64,000 bases of DNA from Streptomyces sp. SN-593. GTDB taxonomy: Bacteria > Actinomycetota > Actinomycetes > Streptomycetales > Streptomycetaceae. Both the position numbers and the translations under genes were made by a program. Below are positions 32,700 through 40,095 of the stretch, in pieces. Below the pieces are notes generated by a model. The model was not told the origin of the DNA. It saw nothing but the letters and a program-made list of their open reading frames with translations, and searched no databases. The stretch lies in contig NZ_AP018365.1 in assembly GCF_016756395.1 (NCBI RefSeq), positions 6,824,001 to 6,888,000 of the forward strand, read 5' to 3'. Each line of letters begins with the position of its first letter. Within the stretch, counting starts at the first letter, position 1.

Positions 32700-33545
32700 T
32701 CAGCCGAGGGTGAGCTGCTGGAGGCCGACCACCCGCAGCAGCTCCAGCCGCTCACGGGACTCGCTGCCGGGGCGGGCGGTGTAGATCACCAGCCGCTGGT
32801 CGTGCTCCGGGTTGAGCAGCACCTCGCAGTCCAGTTCCAGCAGTCCGACCACCGGGTGCAGGAGGCGTTTGACGTCGCTGCGTCGTACGGCGACCTGGTG
32901 GTCGTCCCACATCGCCGCGAACTCCTCGCTGCGCTGCCGCAGTTCGCGCACCAGCGCGGTCAGCCGCGGGTCGTCCGGACGGCGGGCGAACGTGGCGCGC
33001 AGGTCGGCCACCGCCGCGCGGGCGGCGCGGTCGCGGTCCTCGGCCGGGAAGCGGTCCCGGGCCGCGGGATCGGTGAAATAGCGCCGTGTGATGTTGCGTT
33101 GTGCCTCGGGCCGGGCGGACGCGTCGCCGTGCAGCGCCTTGGCCATCGCGTTCTGCGCCAGCACGTCGCCGATGTCGCTCAGCACCTGCGCGGGGGTGTC
33201 GGTCAGCCGGTCGAGCACGAGCAGCAGTCCGGGGCGGACGTGCTCCGTGGCCGGGCGGCCGCCTCGCGGGGGCTCCTCCCCGGCGAGGTGGAAGAGGTGG
33301 TCCCGTTCGTCACCGGACAGCCGCAGGGCCCGGGCGACGGCGGCGAGCATCTGGCGCGAGGGGTGCGAGCCCCGGGCCTGCTCCAGCCGCGTGTAGTGGT
33401 CGGTGGACATGCCGGCGAGTTGCGCCACCTCCTCGCGGCGCAGCCCGGGGGTACGTCGCCGCGGCCCCTCGGAGAGCCCCACGTCGGCGGGGGAGAGGCG
33501 GGTGCGGCACCGGCGCAGGAAGTCGGCCAGCTCGGATCGGTCCAC
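32700..33545 (-). CDS. XRE family regulator, MmyB-like ligand domain
   Basis: A 281-aa regulator of the XRE-MmyB type common in Streptomyces. The N-terminal helix-turn-helix holds RRRTPGLRREEVAQLAGMS and YTRLEQARG, and the rest is the MmyB-like PAS-related domain that binds fatty-acid-like ligands, ending RVVGLQQLTLG. These proteins usually repress a nearby short-chain dehydrogenase gene; none is adjacent here. The GTG 33545 start follows GGTGGAGGG closely. A perfect 14-bp inverted repeat lies 26 nt upstream and is a good operator candidate. Confidence 0.9.
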   Translation of the reverse strand: MDRSELADFLRRCRTRLSPADVGLSEGPRRRTPGLRREEVAQLAGMSTDHYTRLEQARGSHPSRQMLAAVARALRLSGDERDHLFHLAGEEPPRGGRPATEHVRPGLLLVLDRLTDTPAQVLSDIGDVLAQNAMAKALHGDASARPEAQRNITRRYFTDPAARDRFPAEDRDRAARAAVADLRATFARRPDDPRLTALVRELRQRSEEFAAMWDDHQVAVRRSDVKRLLHPVVGLLELDCEVLLNPEHDQRLVIYTARPGSESRERLELLRVVGLQQLTLG

Positions 33546-33570
33546 CCCTCCACCATGCCCTGCGGCGCCG

Positions 33571-33605
33571 TCCCCAGCCAGGGAGAGCTTGTCCCTGGCT
33601 GGGGA
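33571..33605. promoter_or_regulatory. 14-bp perfect inverted repeat: XRE operator and/or terminator
   Basis: Arms 33571-33584 and 33592-33605 (TCCCCAGCCAGGGA and its complement) are separated by 7 nt. It lies between two minus-strand genes, after one stop and before the XRE start. CAGGGA-n7-TCCCTG fits an autoregulatory operator, but the stem could also end the upstream transcript. Confidence 0.65.
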
Positions 33606-33643
33606 GCGGGGAGCGGGGGGGCCGGGAGCCGGGACGGGCTCGG

Positions 33644-34060
33644 TCAGGCGCTCGGGTAGCCGTAGCCCTGGCCGGGCTGGGCGCCGGGCTGCTGAGGGTA
33701 GCCCTGCTGCGGGGCGCCGTAGCCGGGGGCCGGCTGCTGGTAGCCCTGCTGATACCCCTGCTGCTGGTAGCCGAGCTGCGGCTGGCCGGCTCCCGGGAAG
33801 GCGGCGGCGGGGTCGCGCACCTCGGACAGCGCGCGCTTGAAGATGACCTTGCTGAGGTAGCCGCTGCCGCCGAATATGCACAGGATCACGTACCAGAACT
33901 GCTCTGCGCCGGTCATCTGGACCAGGCCGTACTCGCTGAGCGCCTTCTTCGCCGGCACCTTGGCGAGGTAGTACACCCCGAAGTAGATGCAGCCGAGGAC
34001 GTACCAGAACTTCTCCCAGGACGTGTTGGTGCCGTGCCCGAGGTACTGCCGTTCCGCCAT
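33644..34060 (-). CDS. Small protein with internal duplication and a Gly/Tyr/Gln-rich tail
   Basis: A 138-aa protein of unknown function. Two related blocks of about 30 residues follow each other: EKFWYVLGCIYFGVYYLAK...KKALSEYG and EQFWYVILCIFGGSGYLSK...KRALSEV. Each holds one amphipathic or membrane-like segment, so this may be a two-pass hairpin arisen by duplication. The last 45 residues are a low-complexity tail of GYQQ, GYQQP and PGQGYGYP units, like sequences that self-associate. ATG 34060 is preceded by GGAAAG. It is divergent from the SCP2-domain gene, with a 246-nt control region between. Confidence 0.78.
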   Translation of the reverse strand: MAERQYLGHGTNTSWEKFWYVLGCIYFGVYYLAKVPAKKALSEYGLVQMTGAEQFWYVILCIFGGSGYLSKVIFKRALSEVRDPAAAFPGAGQPQLGYQQQGYQQGYQQPAPGYGAPQQGYPQQPGAQPGQGYGYPSA

Positions 34061-34260
34061 GGGACTTTCCGCCTTCTGTCGCTGTGGTGGCAGGGCCGGG
34101 GTCTGCCACCCCGCTCCCTCGCGGAGCAACGCCGACGCCATATGGCCGTCGCCAAGCGAAAAGCCGTCGTCCCCCCGTGCGCAGAATCTTAGGTCGGTGG
34201 GTGCACGGATGTCCCGTCCCATTTCCGTAACCCTTGCCAGTTGAGAGGCGGTTCACTAAT

Positions 34261-34276
34261 CTTACTCGCCGGTAAG
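34261..34276. promoter_or_regulatory. Imperfect palindrome CTTACTCGCCGGTAAG over a -10 box
   Basis: Arms CTTAC and GTAAG flank a 6-nt centre and overlap TAAGGT (34273-34278), a TAnnnT -10 candidate for the SCP2 gene. A related element, GTTACTCACGGGTTAC on the minus strand, lies upstream of the 3-hydroxyacyl-CoA dehydrogenase gene at 46877-46892. Confidence 0.5.
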
Positions 34277-34306
34277 GTTACTCCGAAGTCAGGAAGAGGC
34301 AGATCC

Positions 34307-34786
34307 ATGGCCGCACTTGATGATCTCGACCTGGAGGCGTTGGACTTCGGGGCCGTGGAGCCGCGGGAGTTCGCCCGGATCGTGAAGGGGCTGCCCGGCC
34401 GCCGGCTCGCCGAGCTGATGGCCGGACCGCAGCGCCGGCGGGTGCTGGACGAGGTGTTCGGCCGGATGCACACCCAGTTCAAGCCCGAGGCGGCCGGCGG
34501 TCGGGACGCCCTGATCCGCTGGCGGATCACCGGCAGCGGCACCGAGCCGGGTGACGGCGACGACGTCTACGAGACGCACATCGCGCAGGGCGCCTGCACC
34601 GTGACCTCCGAACGCACCGACCGCACCCCGCAGTTGAGCCTCACCATGGCCGCGCCGGAGTTCCTCAGGCTCGTCTCGGGCAACGCCTCGGGCCCCACCC
34701 TGTTCTTCACCCGCAAGCTGAAGGTGAAGGGCGACATCCGGCTGGCGGGCGGCCTGACCTACTTCTTCGACATCCCCCGGGCGTGA
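34307..34786 (+). CDS. SCP2 sterol-binding domain protein
   Basis: A 159-aa protein. An N-terminal helical part (about 1-45) precedes an SCP2-like lipid-binding domain running from IRWRITGSG through CTVTSERTDRTPQLSLTMAAPEFLRLVSG to the end LKVKGDIRLAGGL. SCP2 domains bind fatty acyl-CoA or sterol-like lipids in a hydrophobic tunnel and have no catalytic residues of their own. ATG 34307 was chosen because GGAAGAGG lies 8 nt upstream. An earlier ATG would include the promoter palindrome. The palindrome suggests control by an acyl-CoA-sensing repressor. Confidence 0.88.
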   Translation: MAALDDLDLEALDFGAVEPREFARIVKGLPGRRLAELMAGPQRRRVLDEVFGRMHTQFKPEAAGGRDALIRWRITGSGTEPGDGDDVYETHIAQGACTVTSERTDRTPQLSLTMAAPEFLRLVSGNASGPTLFFTRKLKVKGDIRLAGGLTYFFDIPRA

Positions 34787-34805
34787 ACCCGGACCGCGTC
34801 CGCGG

Positions 34806-35321
34806 TCAACTCCCCTGCGGGCCGGCCTGCACCGCCGGGTCGCCGTTGACCAGTTCCACGGTGCCGGTGCCCGCCGCCAGCGCGGCCAGCCCGGCGCGGA
34901 CGCGGCGAGCGCCGTTCGCGTACAGGTACTGCTCCAGGTCCTCGGGCGCGACCAGCCGCCAGGAGTCCAGTTCCTCCTCCTGGAGCCTGATCGCGGCCAG
35001 TTGCCGGTCGTCGAGCACCCCGCCGTCGTACAGGTAGATCGCCAGCGGCGGCCGCCCGGTCCCGCCGATCCAGTCGACCGCGAGCAGCGCGCCGGGCGGC
35101 ACGTCCAGGCCGATCTCCTCCAGCGTCTCGCGGTGGGCGCCCTGCCGCGGGTTCTCGCCCTGGTCCGACTCGATGGTGCCGCCCGGCAGCGTCCAGGTGC
35201 CGTCGTCCCGGTAGTTCGGCTCGACCAGCAGCACCCGGCCGTCGGCGGACCGGAACAGGGTGTTGGCACTGGCCAGGATCTTGGGCAGCGAGGCGATGTA
35301 CGCGGCGTAGTCGGTGGTCAT
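34806..35321 (-). CDS. Nudix hydrolase
   Basis: A 171-aa Nudix-fold protein that should hydrolyse a nucleoside diphosphate linked to another moiety, using Mg. The Nudix box is present as WTLPGGTIESDQGENP followed by RETLEEIGLDV, but has two extra residues between the Gly and the first Glu compared with the canonical GX5EX7REUXEEXGU spacing. The rest of the sandwich (VLLVEPNYRDD, LLAVDWIGG) is normal. It is convergent with the SCP2 gene and divergent from glycerate kinase. ATG 35321 follows a TAGGTT -10 box by 7 nt, so the mRNA is probably leaderless. Confidence 0.9.
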   Translation of the reverse strand: MTTDYAAYIASLPKILASANTLFRSADGRVLLVEPNYRDDGTWTLPGGTIESDQGENPRQGAHRETLEEIGLDVPPGALLAVDWIGGTGRPPLAIYLYDGGVLDDRQLAAIRLQEEELDSWRLVAPEDLEQYLYANGARRVRAGLAALAAGTGTVELVNGDPAVQAGPQGS

Positions 35322-35328
35322 ACGCCCC

Positions 35329-35334
35329 AACCTA
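35329..35334 (-). promoter_or_regulatory. -10 hexamer TAGGTT of a probable leaderless Nudix promoter
   Basis: On the minus strand TAGGTT is followed by GGGGCGT and then ATG. The TAGGTTGGGG string is the same as that before xthA at 5012. Confidence 0.5.
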
Positions 35335-35406
35335 CGGGGCGGGCGCCGCAGGTGGGATAAGGTCCGGAACTGGCGCGACGTTCCGTTTCGGATCAGGAGA
35401 TTGCAC

Positions 35407-36561
35407 GTGTCCGACGCACGACGGCGGCAGGCGGGGCACGTCCTCGTCGCCGCGGACAAGTTCAAGGGCTCGCTGACCGCGGTCGAGGTGGCCGCCCACG
35501 TCACCGCCGGGCTGCACCAGGTCGCACCCGGTGTGACGGTGACGTCGCTGCCCGTGGCCGACGGCGGCGACGGCACGGTGGACGCGGCGGTCGCCGGCGG
35601 CTTCGAGCGCCGCACCGCGCGGGTGACCGGCCCGCTCGGGGAGCCGGTCGAGGCGGCGTACGCGCTGCGCGGGGACACCGCGGTGGTCGAGATGGCCGAG
35701 GCGTCCGGACTGCGGCACCTGCCTCCGGGGGTCTTCGCGCCGCTCACCGCCACCACCTACGGCACCGGTGAGCTGCTGCGCGCCGCGCTCGACGCCGGGG
35801 CCCGCACCGTCGTGCTCGGGGTCGGCGGCAGCGCCACCACCGACGGCGGCGCCGGCATGCTCGCCGCGCTCGGCGCGCGGCTGCTGGACGCCGAGGGCGT
35901 GCCCGTCGCGCCCGGCGGCGCCGCGCTCGCCGCGCTCGCGACCGCGGACCTGTCGGGGCTGGACGCGCGGCTGGCCGGAGCGGACATCGTGCTGGCCGGC
36001 GACGTGGACAACCCGCTGCGCGGGCCCCAGGGCGCCGCGGCGGTCTACGGGCCGCAGAAGGGCGCCTCCGCGCAGGAGGTGGCCCTCCTCGACGGTGCGC
36101 TCGGCCAGTACGCCGCCGTGCTCGGGGCCGCCCTGGGCGGCGGGGCGCTCGCCGCCGCCGACGCGCCCGGTGCCGGGGCGGCCGGCGGGATGGGCTACGG
36201 CGCCCTCGTCGGGCTGCGCGCGTCCTTCCGGCCCGGGATCGAGGTCCTCCTCGACGTCCTCGGGTTCGCCGCCGCGCTCGACCGGGCCGACCTCGTCATC
36301 ACCGGCGAGGGCTCCCTCGACGCCCAGACGCTCCACGGCAAGGCGCCGGTCGGGGTCGCGGCGGCGGCCCGCGCCCGTGGGATCGAGGTGGTCGCGGTGT
36401 GCGGTCGGCTCGCCCTCTCGCCCGGGGAACTGGCGGGGGCCGGGATCTCCCGCGCCTACCCGCTGGCCGAGCTGGAGCCCGACGTCCGGCGCTGCATGGC
36501 CGAGGCGGGCCCGCTGCTGCGCCGCGCCGCCGCCACCCTCGCCCGGGACCTCCTCGTCTGA
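35407..36561 (+). CDS. Glycerate kinase (GarK/GlxK family)
   Basis: A 384-aa kinase that phosphorylates D-glycerate with ATP to feed glycolysis. It contains VLVAADKFKGSLTAVEVAAH at the start, LPVADGGDGTVDA, the GVGGSATTDGGAGMLAALG loop, YGPQKGA and ITGEGSLDAQT, all hallmarks of the family. GTG 35407 has AGGAG 7 nt upstream. It is monocistronic, bounded by a divergent Nudix gene and a strong terminator after the stop. The pathway feeding glycerate is not encoded next to it. Confidence 0.95.
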   Translation: MSDARRRQAGHVLVAADKFKGSLTAVEVAAHVTAGLHQVAPGVTVTSLPVADGGDGTVDAAVAGGFERRTARVTGPLGEPVEAAYALRGDTAVVEMAEASGLRHLPPGVFAPLTATTYGTGELLRAALDAGARTVVLGVGGSATTDGGAGMLAALGARLLDAEGVPVAPGGAALAALATADLSGLDARLAGADIVLAGDVDNPLRGPQGAAAVYGPQKGASAQEVALLDGALGQYAAVLGAALGGGALAAADAPGAGAAGGMGYGALVGLRASFRPGIEVLLDVLGFAAALDRADLVITGEGSLDAQTLHGKAPVGVAAAARARGIEVVAVCGRLALSPGELAGAGISRAYPLAELEPDVRRCMAEAGPLLRRAAATLARDLLV

Positions 36562-36600
36562 CCCTCGCCGTCTGACCCTCGCCCAGGGCCCGGAACGACT

Positions 36601-36632
36601 GTGCGGCCCCTTCCACCCGGAAGGAGCCGCAC
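36601..36632. terminator. Bidirectional terminator between glycerate kinase and pssA
   Basis: Arms 36601-36614 and 36619-36632 pair at 13 of 14 positions around a 4-nt loop. It lies 40 nt after one stop and 23 nt after the other. Confidence 0.85.
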
Positions 36633-36654
36633 ACGGCCAGGGGCCCGGGAGCGC

Positions 36655-37497
36655 TCAGCGCGCGGTGGCGCGCTCACGACGGTTGGCACGGAACGTGTTC
36701 ACCCGGCGGGTGGTCGCGAACCCGGGAATCGTGGCCGCGGCCACGCACTGGAGGGCGCATCCGGCCTGGAGGAGCTGGTGCCCACCGGGAATGTCCAGGG
36801 TCCAGGCGGCCAGGCACCCCATGCTGACCAGCGTCCAGCAGAACGTGACCAGCGCCAGCCGCCCGCGCGGCTTGGGGTACTCGACGCGGCTCACCATCAG
36901 CCACGCCACCCCGACGATCGCCAGCACGGTCGGCACGAAGGGCAGCTCCAGCAGCACCAGCGACACCACGGTCATCGCCCCGAACGGGCTCGGCATCCCC
37001 TGGAAGACCCCGTCCCGCAGCGTGGTGCAGGAGAAGCGGGCCAGCCGCAGCACCACCGCGAGGACCACGAGCACCGCCGCGGCGGCGGCCACCTTGCCGT
37101 GCGCGTCGTCGGTGACGATGCCCCACACCACGACGAAGTAGGCCGGTGCGAGCCCGAAGCTGATCAGGTCCGAGAGGTTGTCCAGCTCGGCGCCCATCGC
37201 CGAGCTGCGCAGCTTGCGCGCGACCAGCCCGTCGAAGAGGTCGAAGACCGACGCCATCAGCATCAGCGTCACCGCGTTGGCCGCGCTGTGCTTGGACATC
37301 GCGCTGTCGCCGTGCCCCATCAGGTGCGGGACGAGGACGCCGGTGGTGGTGAAGTAGACGGCCATGAAGCCGCAGATCGCGTTGCCCAGCGTCAGCGCGT
37401 CCGCGATCGACAGCCGGGTGGACAGGGGCAGGTCGTCGTCCTGCTCCTCGATCTCGCTGACCCAGTTGCTGTGCGTCTCGTGCTCAGTCACGGTCAA
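36655..37497 (-). CDS. pssA: CDP-diacylglycerol-serine O-phosphatidyltransferase
   Basis: A 280-aa integral membrane enzyme that makes phosphatidylserine from CDP-diacylglycerol and serine. The CDP-alcohol phosphotransferase signature is intact in DLFDGLVARKLRSSAMG followed by AELDNLSD, giving the spacing DGx2ARx8Gx3Dx3D. About eight helices follow. Its start lies 14 nt inside the end of psd, so the two genes of phosphatidylethanolamine synthesis are translationally coupled. ATG 37497 gives an acidic 25-residue cytoplasmic lead before the first helix. Confidence 0.95.
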   Translation of the reverse strand: MTVTEHETHSNWVSEIEEQDDDLPLSTRLSIADALTLGNAICGFMAVYFTTTGVLVPHLMGHGDSAMSKHSAANAVTLMLMASVFDLFDGLVARKLRSSAMGAELDNLSDLISFGLAPAYFVVVWGIVTDDAHGKVAAAAAVLVVLAVVLRLARFSCTTLRDGVFQGMPSPFGAMTVVSLVLLELPFVPTVLAIVGVAWLMVSRVEYPKPRGRLALVTFCWTLVSMGCLAAWTLDIPGGHQLLQAGCALQCVAAATIPGFATTRRVNTFRANRRERATAR

Positions 37498-38131
37498 GAC
37501 GCGTCACCCCAGCCGTCATGGTCTCGCCGACCTCGACCGCGGAGCCCACGCCTTCCGGCAGGTAGACGTCCACCCGGGAGCCGAAGCGGATCAGCCCGAT
37601 CCGCTCGCCCTGCTCGACCTTGCAGCCGCGCGGCACGTACGGCACGATCCGCCGGGCCACGGCGCCCGCGATCTGGATCACCTCGACGTCACCGATCTCG
37701 GTGTCGAAGTGCCAGACCACCCGCTCGTTGTTCTCGCTCTCCTTGTTGAACGCCGGAACGAAGCCGCCGGGGACGTGCTCGACGGAGGTGACCGTGCCGC
37801 TGAGCGGGGCGCGGTTCACGTGGACGTTCAGCGGGCTCATGAAGATCGCGACGCGGGTGCGCCCGTCCTTCCACGGCATGACGCTCTGGACCACGCCGTC
37901 GGCGGGGGAGACCACCCCGCCCTCGGTGATCTTCCGCTCTGGGTCGCGGAAGAACCACAGCATGCCGGCCGTGAGCACGGTGGCGGGGACGGCCACCGCG
38001 GCCCAGCGTCCGGAGCGGCGGGCACGCAGCAGGCCGACGGCCGCCGTGGCCGCGGTCGGCAGGAGCCAAGGCGACGCTCCGCGCGCGAGACCGACCCGGC
38101 GGCGAGGTGCAGAGGACTGGCTGTGGGGCAT
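37484..38131 (-). CDS. psd: Phosphatidylserine decarboxylase proenzyme, short type
   Basis: A 215-aa pyruvoyl enzyme that turns phosphatidylserine into phosphatidylethanolamine at the membrane. The N-terminal part has one or two hydrophobic segments, then WFFRDPER, SPADGVVQSV and SPLNVHVNRAP of the core. The self-cleavage site is LIRFGSRVDVYLP, where the short archaeal/actinobacterial form has GSR rather than the LGST of the E. coli type. The Ser becomes the pyruvoyl group. ATG 38131 was chosen as the last start before the Arg-rich lead. It is the promoter-proximal gene of the psd-pssA pair. Confidence 0.94.
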   Translation of the reverse strand: MPHSQSSAPRRRVGLARGASPWLLPTAATAAVGLLRARRSGRWAAVAVPATVLTAGMLWFFRDPERKITEGGVVSPADGVVQSVMPWKDGRTRVAIFMSPLNVHVNRAPLSGTVTSVEHVPGGFVPAFNKESENNERVVWHFDTEIGDVEVIQIAGAVARRIVPYVPRGCKVEQGERIGLIRFGSRVDVYLPEGVGSAVEVGETMTAGVTRLDRD

Positions 38132-38312
38132 GGAAGACCTTCGTAGCGGAGGGTGCCGCGAAATGCTTCTGGGGACGGCGGCTTTCACTGATGGTATCGG
38201 CTGACACCGGCAACTCGGCAAGCTGATGGGCGAGTCGATGGCTGGTTCCCGTGTCCCCGGCCTTCACGCAGTGTGACCCTCATCTCAGGAAAACCGCCGC
38301 GAACACGGGCAT

Positions 38313-39527
38313 TCATCCTTGGACACGGTACTCCTCCAACAGCCGCCTCCCGATGATCATTTTCTGGATCTCGGCGGTCCCCTCGCCGATCAGCAGCATG
38401 GGAGCCTCGCGGTACAGCCGCTCGATCTCGTATTCCTTGGAGAAGCCGTACCCGCCGTGGATGCGGAAGGCGTCCTCGACGACCTCCTTGCAGTACTCGG
38501 AGGCGAGATATTTGGCCATGCCCGCCTCCAGGTCGTTCCGCTCGCCGGAGTCCTTCTTGCGGGCGGCGTTCACCATGAGCTGGTGGGCGGCCTCGACCTT
38601 GGTGGCCATCTCGGCCAGCTTGAACTGGATCGCCTGGTGCTGCGCGATCGGCCGGCCGAAGGTGGACCGCTGCTGCGCGTAGGAGATGCCCAGCTCGAAG
38701 GCGCGGCGGGCGACCCCGCAGCCGCGCGCGGCGACGTTCACCCGGCCCACCTCGACGCCGTCCATCATCTGGTAGAAGCCGCGGCCGCCGGTCCCGCCGA
38801 GCACCCGGTCGGCCGGGATGCGGACGTCCTGGAGGATCAGCTCGGTGGTGTCGACGCCCTTGTACCCCATCTTCTCGATCTTGCCGGGCACGGTCAGCCC
38901 GGAGACCTTCGGGTTCGGGCCGAAGCCCGGCTCCTTCTCGATCAGGAAGGTGGTCATCGACCGGTGCGCGGGCGCGTCCGCCGGCCGGCCCTCGTCGGTG
39001 CGGCACAGCACGGCCACGAGGTTGGCCGAGCCGCCGTTGGTGAGCCACATCTTCTGGCCGTTGAGGACGTAGGCGTCGCCCTCCCGGACCGCCTTCGTGC
39101 GGATCGCGGACACGTCGGAGCCGAGCCCCGGCTCCGACATCGAGAACGCTCCGCGTACGTCGCCGGTGGCCATCTTCGGCAGGAAGTAGTCCTTCTGCTC
39201 CTGCGTGCCGTGCTGCTTGATCATGTAGGCGACGATGAAGTGCGTGTTGATGATGCCGGACACGCTCATCCAGCCGCGGGCGATCTCCTCCACCGTGAGG
39301 GCGTAGGTCAGCAGCGACTCGCCGAGCCCGCCGTACTCCTCGGGGATCATCAGACCGAAGATGCCCAGCTCCTTCAGGCCCGCGACGATCTCGGTCGGGT
39401 AGGCGTCCTGGTGCTCCAGCTCGGTCGCGACCGGCAGGATCTCCTTGTCGACGAAGGAGCGCACCGTGGCGAGGATCTCCTGCTGGACGTCGGTCAGGCC
39501 ATCGGTCTGCGCGAGGCGGTCGGCCAT
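38313..39527 (-). CDS. Acyl-CoA dehydrogenase, probable methylsuccinyl-CoA dehydrogenase
   Basis: A 404-aa FAD acyl-CoA dehydrogenase. It carries MIPEEYGGLGES, the FAD motif FSMSEPGLGSDVSAIRT, GQKMWLTNGG, QQRSTFGRPIAQHQAIQ and the terminal LIGEGTAEIQ with the catalytic Glu. Because it closes the ccr-meaA-MaoC cluster, oxidation of (2S)-methylsuccinyl-CoA to mesaconyl-CoA is the best guess; a general short branched-chain role cannot be excluded. GGAGGG lies about 8 nt before ATG 39527, and the MaoC stop is in the gap. Streptomycete counterparts usually have a CitE-like lyase gene nearby; none is present here. Confidence 0.9.
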   Translation of the reverse strand: MADRLAQTDGLTDVQQEILATVRSFVDKEILPVATELEHQDAYPTEIVAGLKELGIFGLMIPEEYGGLGESLLTYALTVEEIARGWMSVSGIINTHFIVAYMIKQHGTQEQKDYFLPKMATGDVRGAFSMSEPGLGSDVSAIRTKAVREGDAYVLNGQKMWLTNGGSANLVAVLCRTDEGRPADAPAHRSMTTFLIEKEPGFGPNPKVSGLTVPGKIEKMGYKGVDTTELILQDVRIPADRVLGGTGGRGFYQMMDGVEVGRVNVAARGCGVARRAFELGISYAQQRSTFGRPIAQHQAIQFKLAEMATKVEAAHQLMVNAARKKDSGERNDLEAGMAKYLASEYCKEVVEDAFRIHGGYGFSKEYEIERLYREAPMLLIGEGTAEIQKMIIGRRLLEEYRVQG

Positions 39528-39528
39528 G

Positions 39529-40095
39529 TCACTTCCCTCCCCGGGAGTCGGTGCCGGCATCGGTGCCGGTGGCGGTGCCGGCATCGGTGCCGGCGGGTTC
39601 GGGGCGGCCGGGCTGCTCGCCCCCGCGCTCCTCGACGTACGCGGCGGTCGGCACCATCACCTTGCGGCGGAAGACGCAGACCAGGGTGCCGTCCTGCTTG
39701 TAGCCGCGGGTCTCCACCTCGACGATGCCGCGGTCGTCCTTCGACTTCGACGGCCGCTTGCCGAGCACGGTCGTCTCGCCGTAGACGGTGTCGCCGTGGA
39801 AGGTGGGTGCCACGTGCCGCAGCGACTCGACCTCCAGGTTGGCGATCGCCTTCCCCGACACGTCGGGCACGGACATGCCCAGCAGCAGCGAGTAGACGTA
39901 GTTGCCGACCACCACGTTGCGGCCGAAGTCCGTGGTGTTCCCGGCGTAGTGCGCGTCCAGGTGGAGCGGGTGGTGGTTCATGGTGAGGAGGCAGAAGAGG
40001 TGGTCGTCGTACTCGGTGACCGTCTTGCCGGGCCAGTGCCGGTAGACCGCGCCGACCTCGAACTCCTCGTAGGTGCGCCCGAACTGCACAGTCAT
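39529..40095 (-). CDS. MaoC-like hydratase, probable mesaconyl-CoA hydratase
   Basis: A 188-aa hot-dog-fold hydratase. It has YEEFEVGAVYRHWPGKTVTE, the catalytic-type MNHHPLHLDAHYA, VVGNYVYSLLLGM and RHVAPTFHGDTVYGETTVL. In the ethylmalonyl-CoA pathway this step hydrates mesaconyl-CoA to beta-methylmalyl-CoA. The last 25 residues are a repetitive Gly/Thr/Asp/Ala tail encoded by a GGTGCCGGCATC-type repeat, unlike the rest of the gene. ATG 40095 overlaps the meaA stop by four bases. The repetitive end lies where a lyase gene would be expected. Confidence 0.9.
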   Translation of the reverse strand: MTVQFGRTYEEFEVGAVYRHWPGKTVTEYDDHLFCLLTMNHHPLHLDAHYAGNTTDFGRNVVVGNYVYSLLLGMSVPDVSGKAIANLEVESLRHVAPTFHGDTVYGETTVLGKRPSKSKDDRGIVEVETRGYKQDGTLVCVFRRKVMVPTAAYVEERGGEQPGRPEPAGTDAGTATGTDAGTDSRGGK

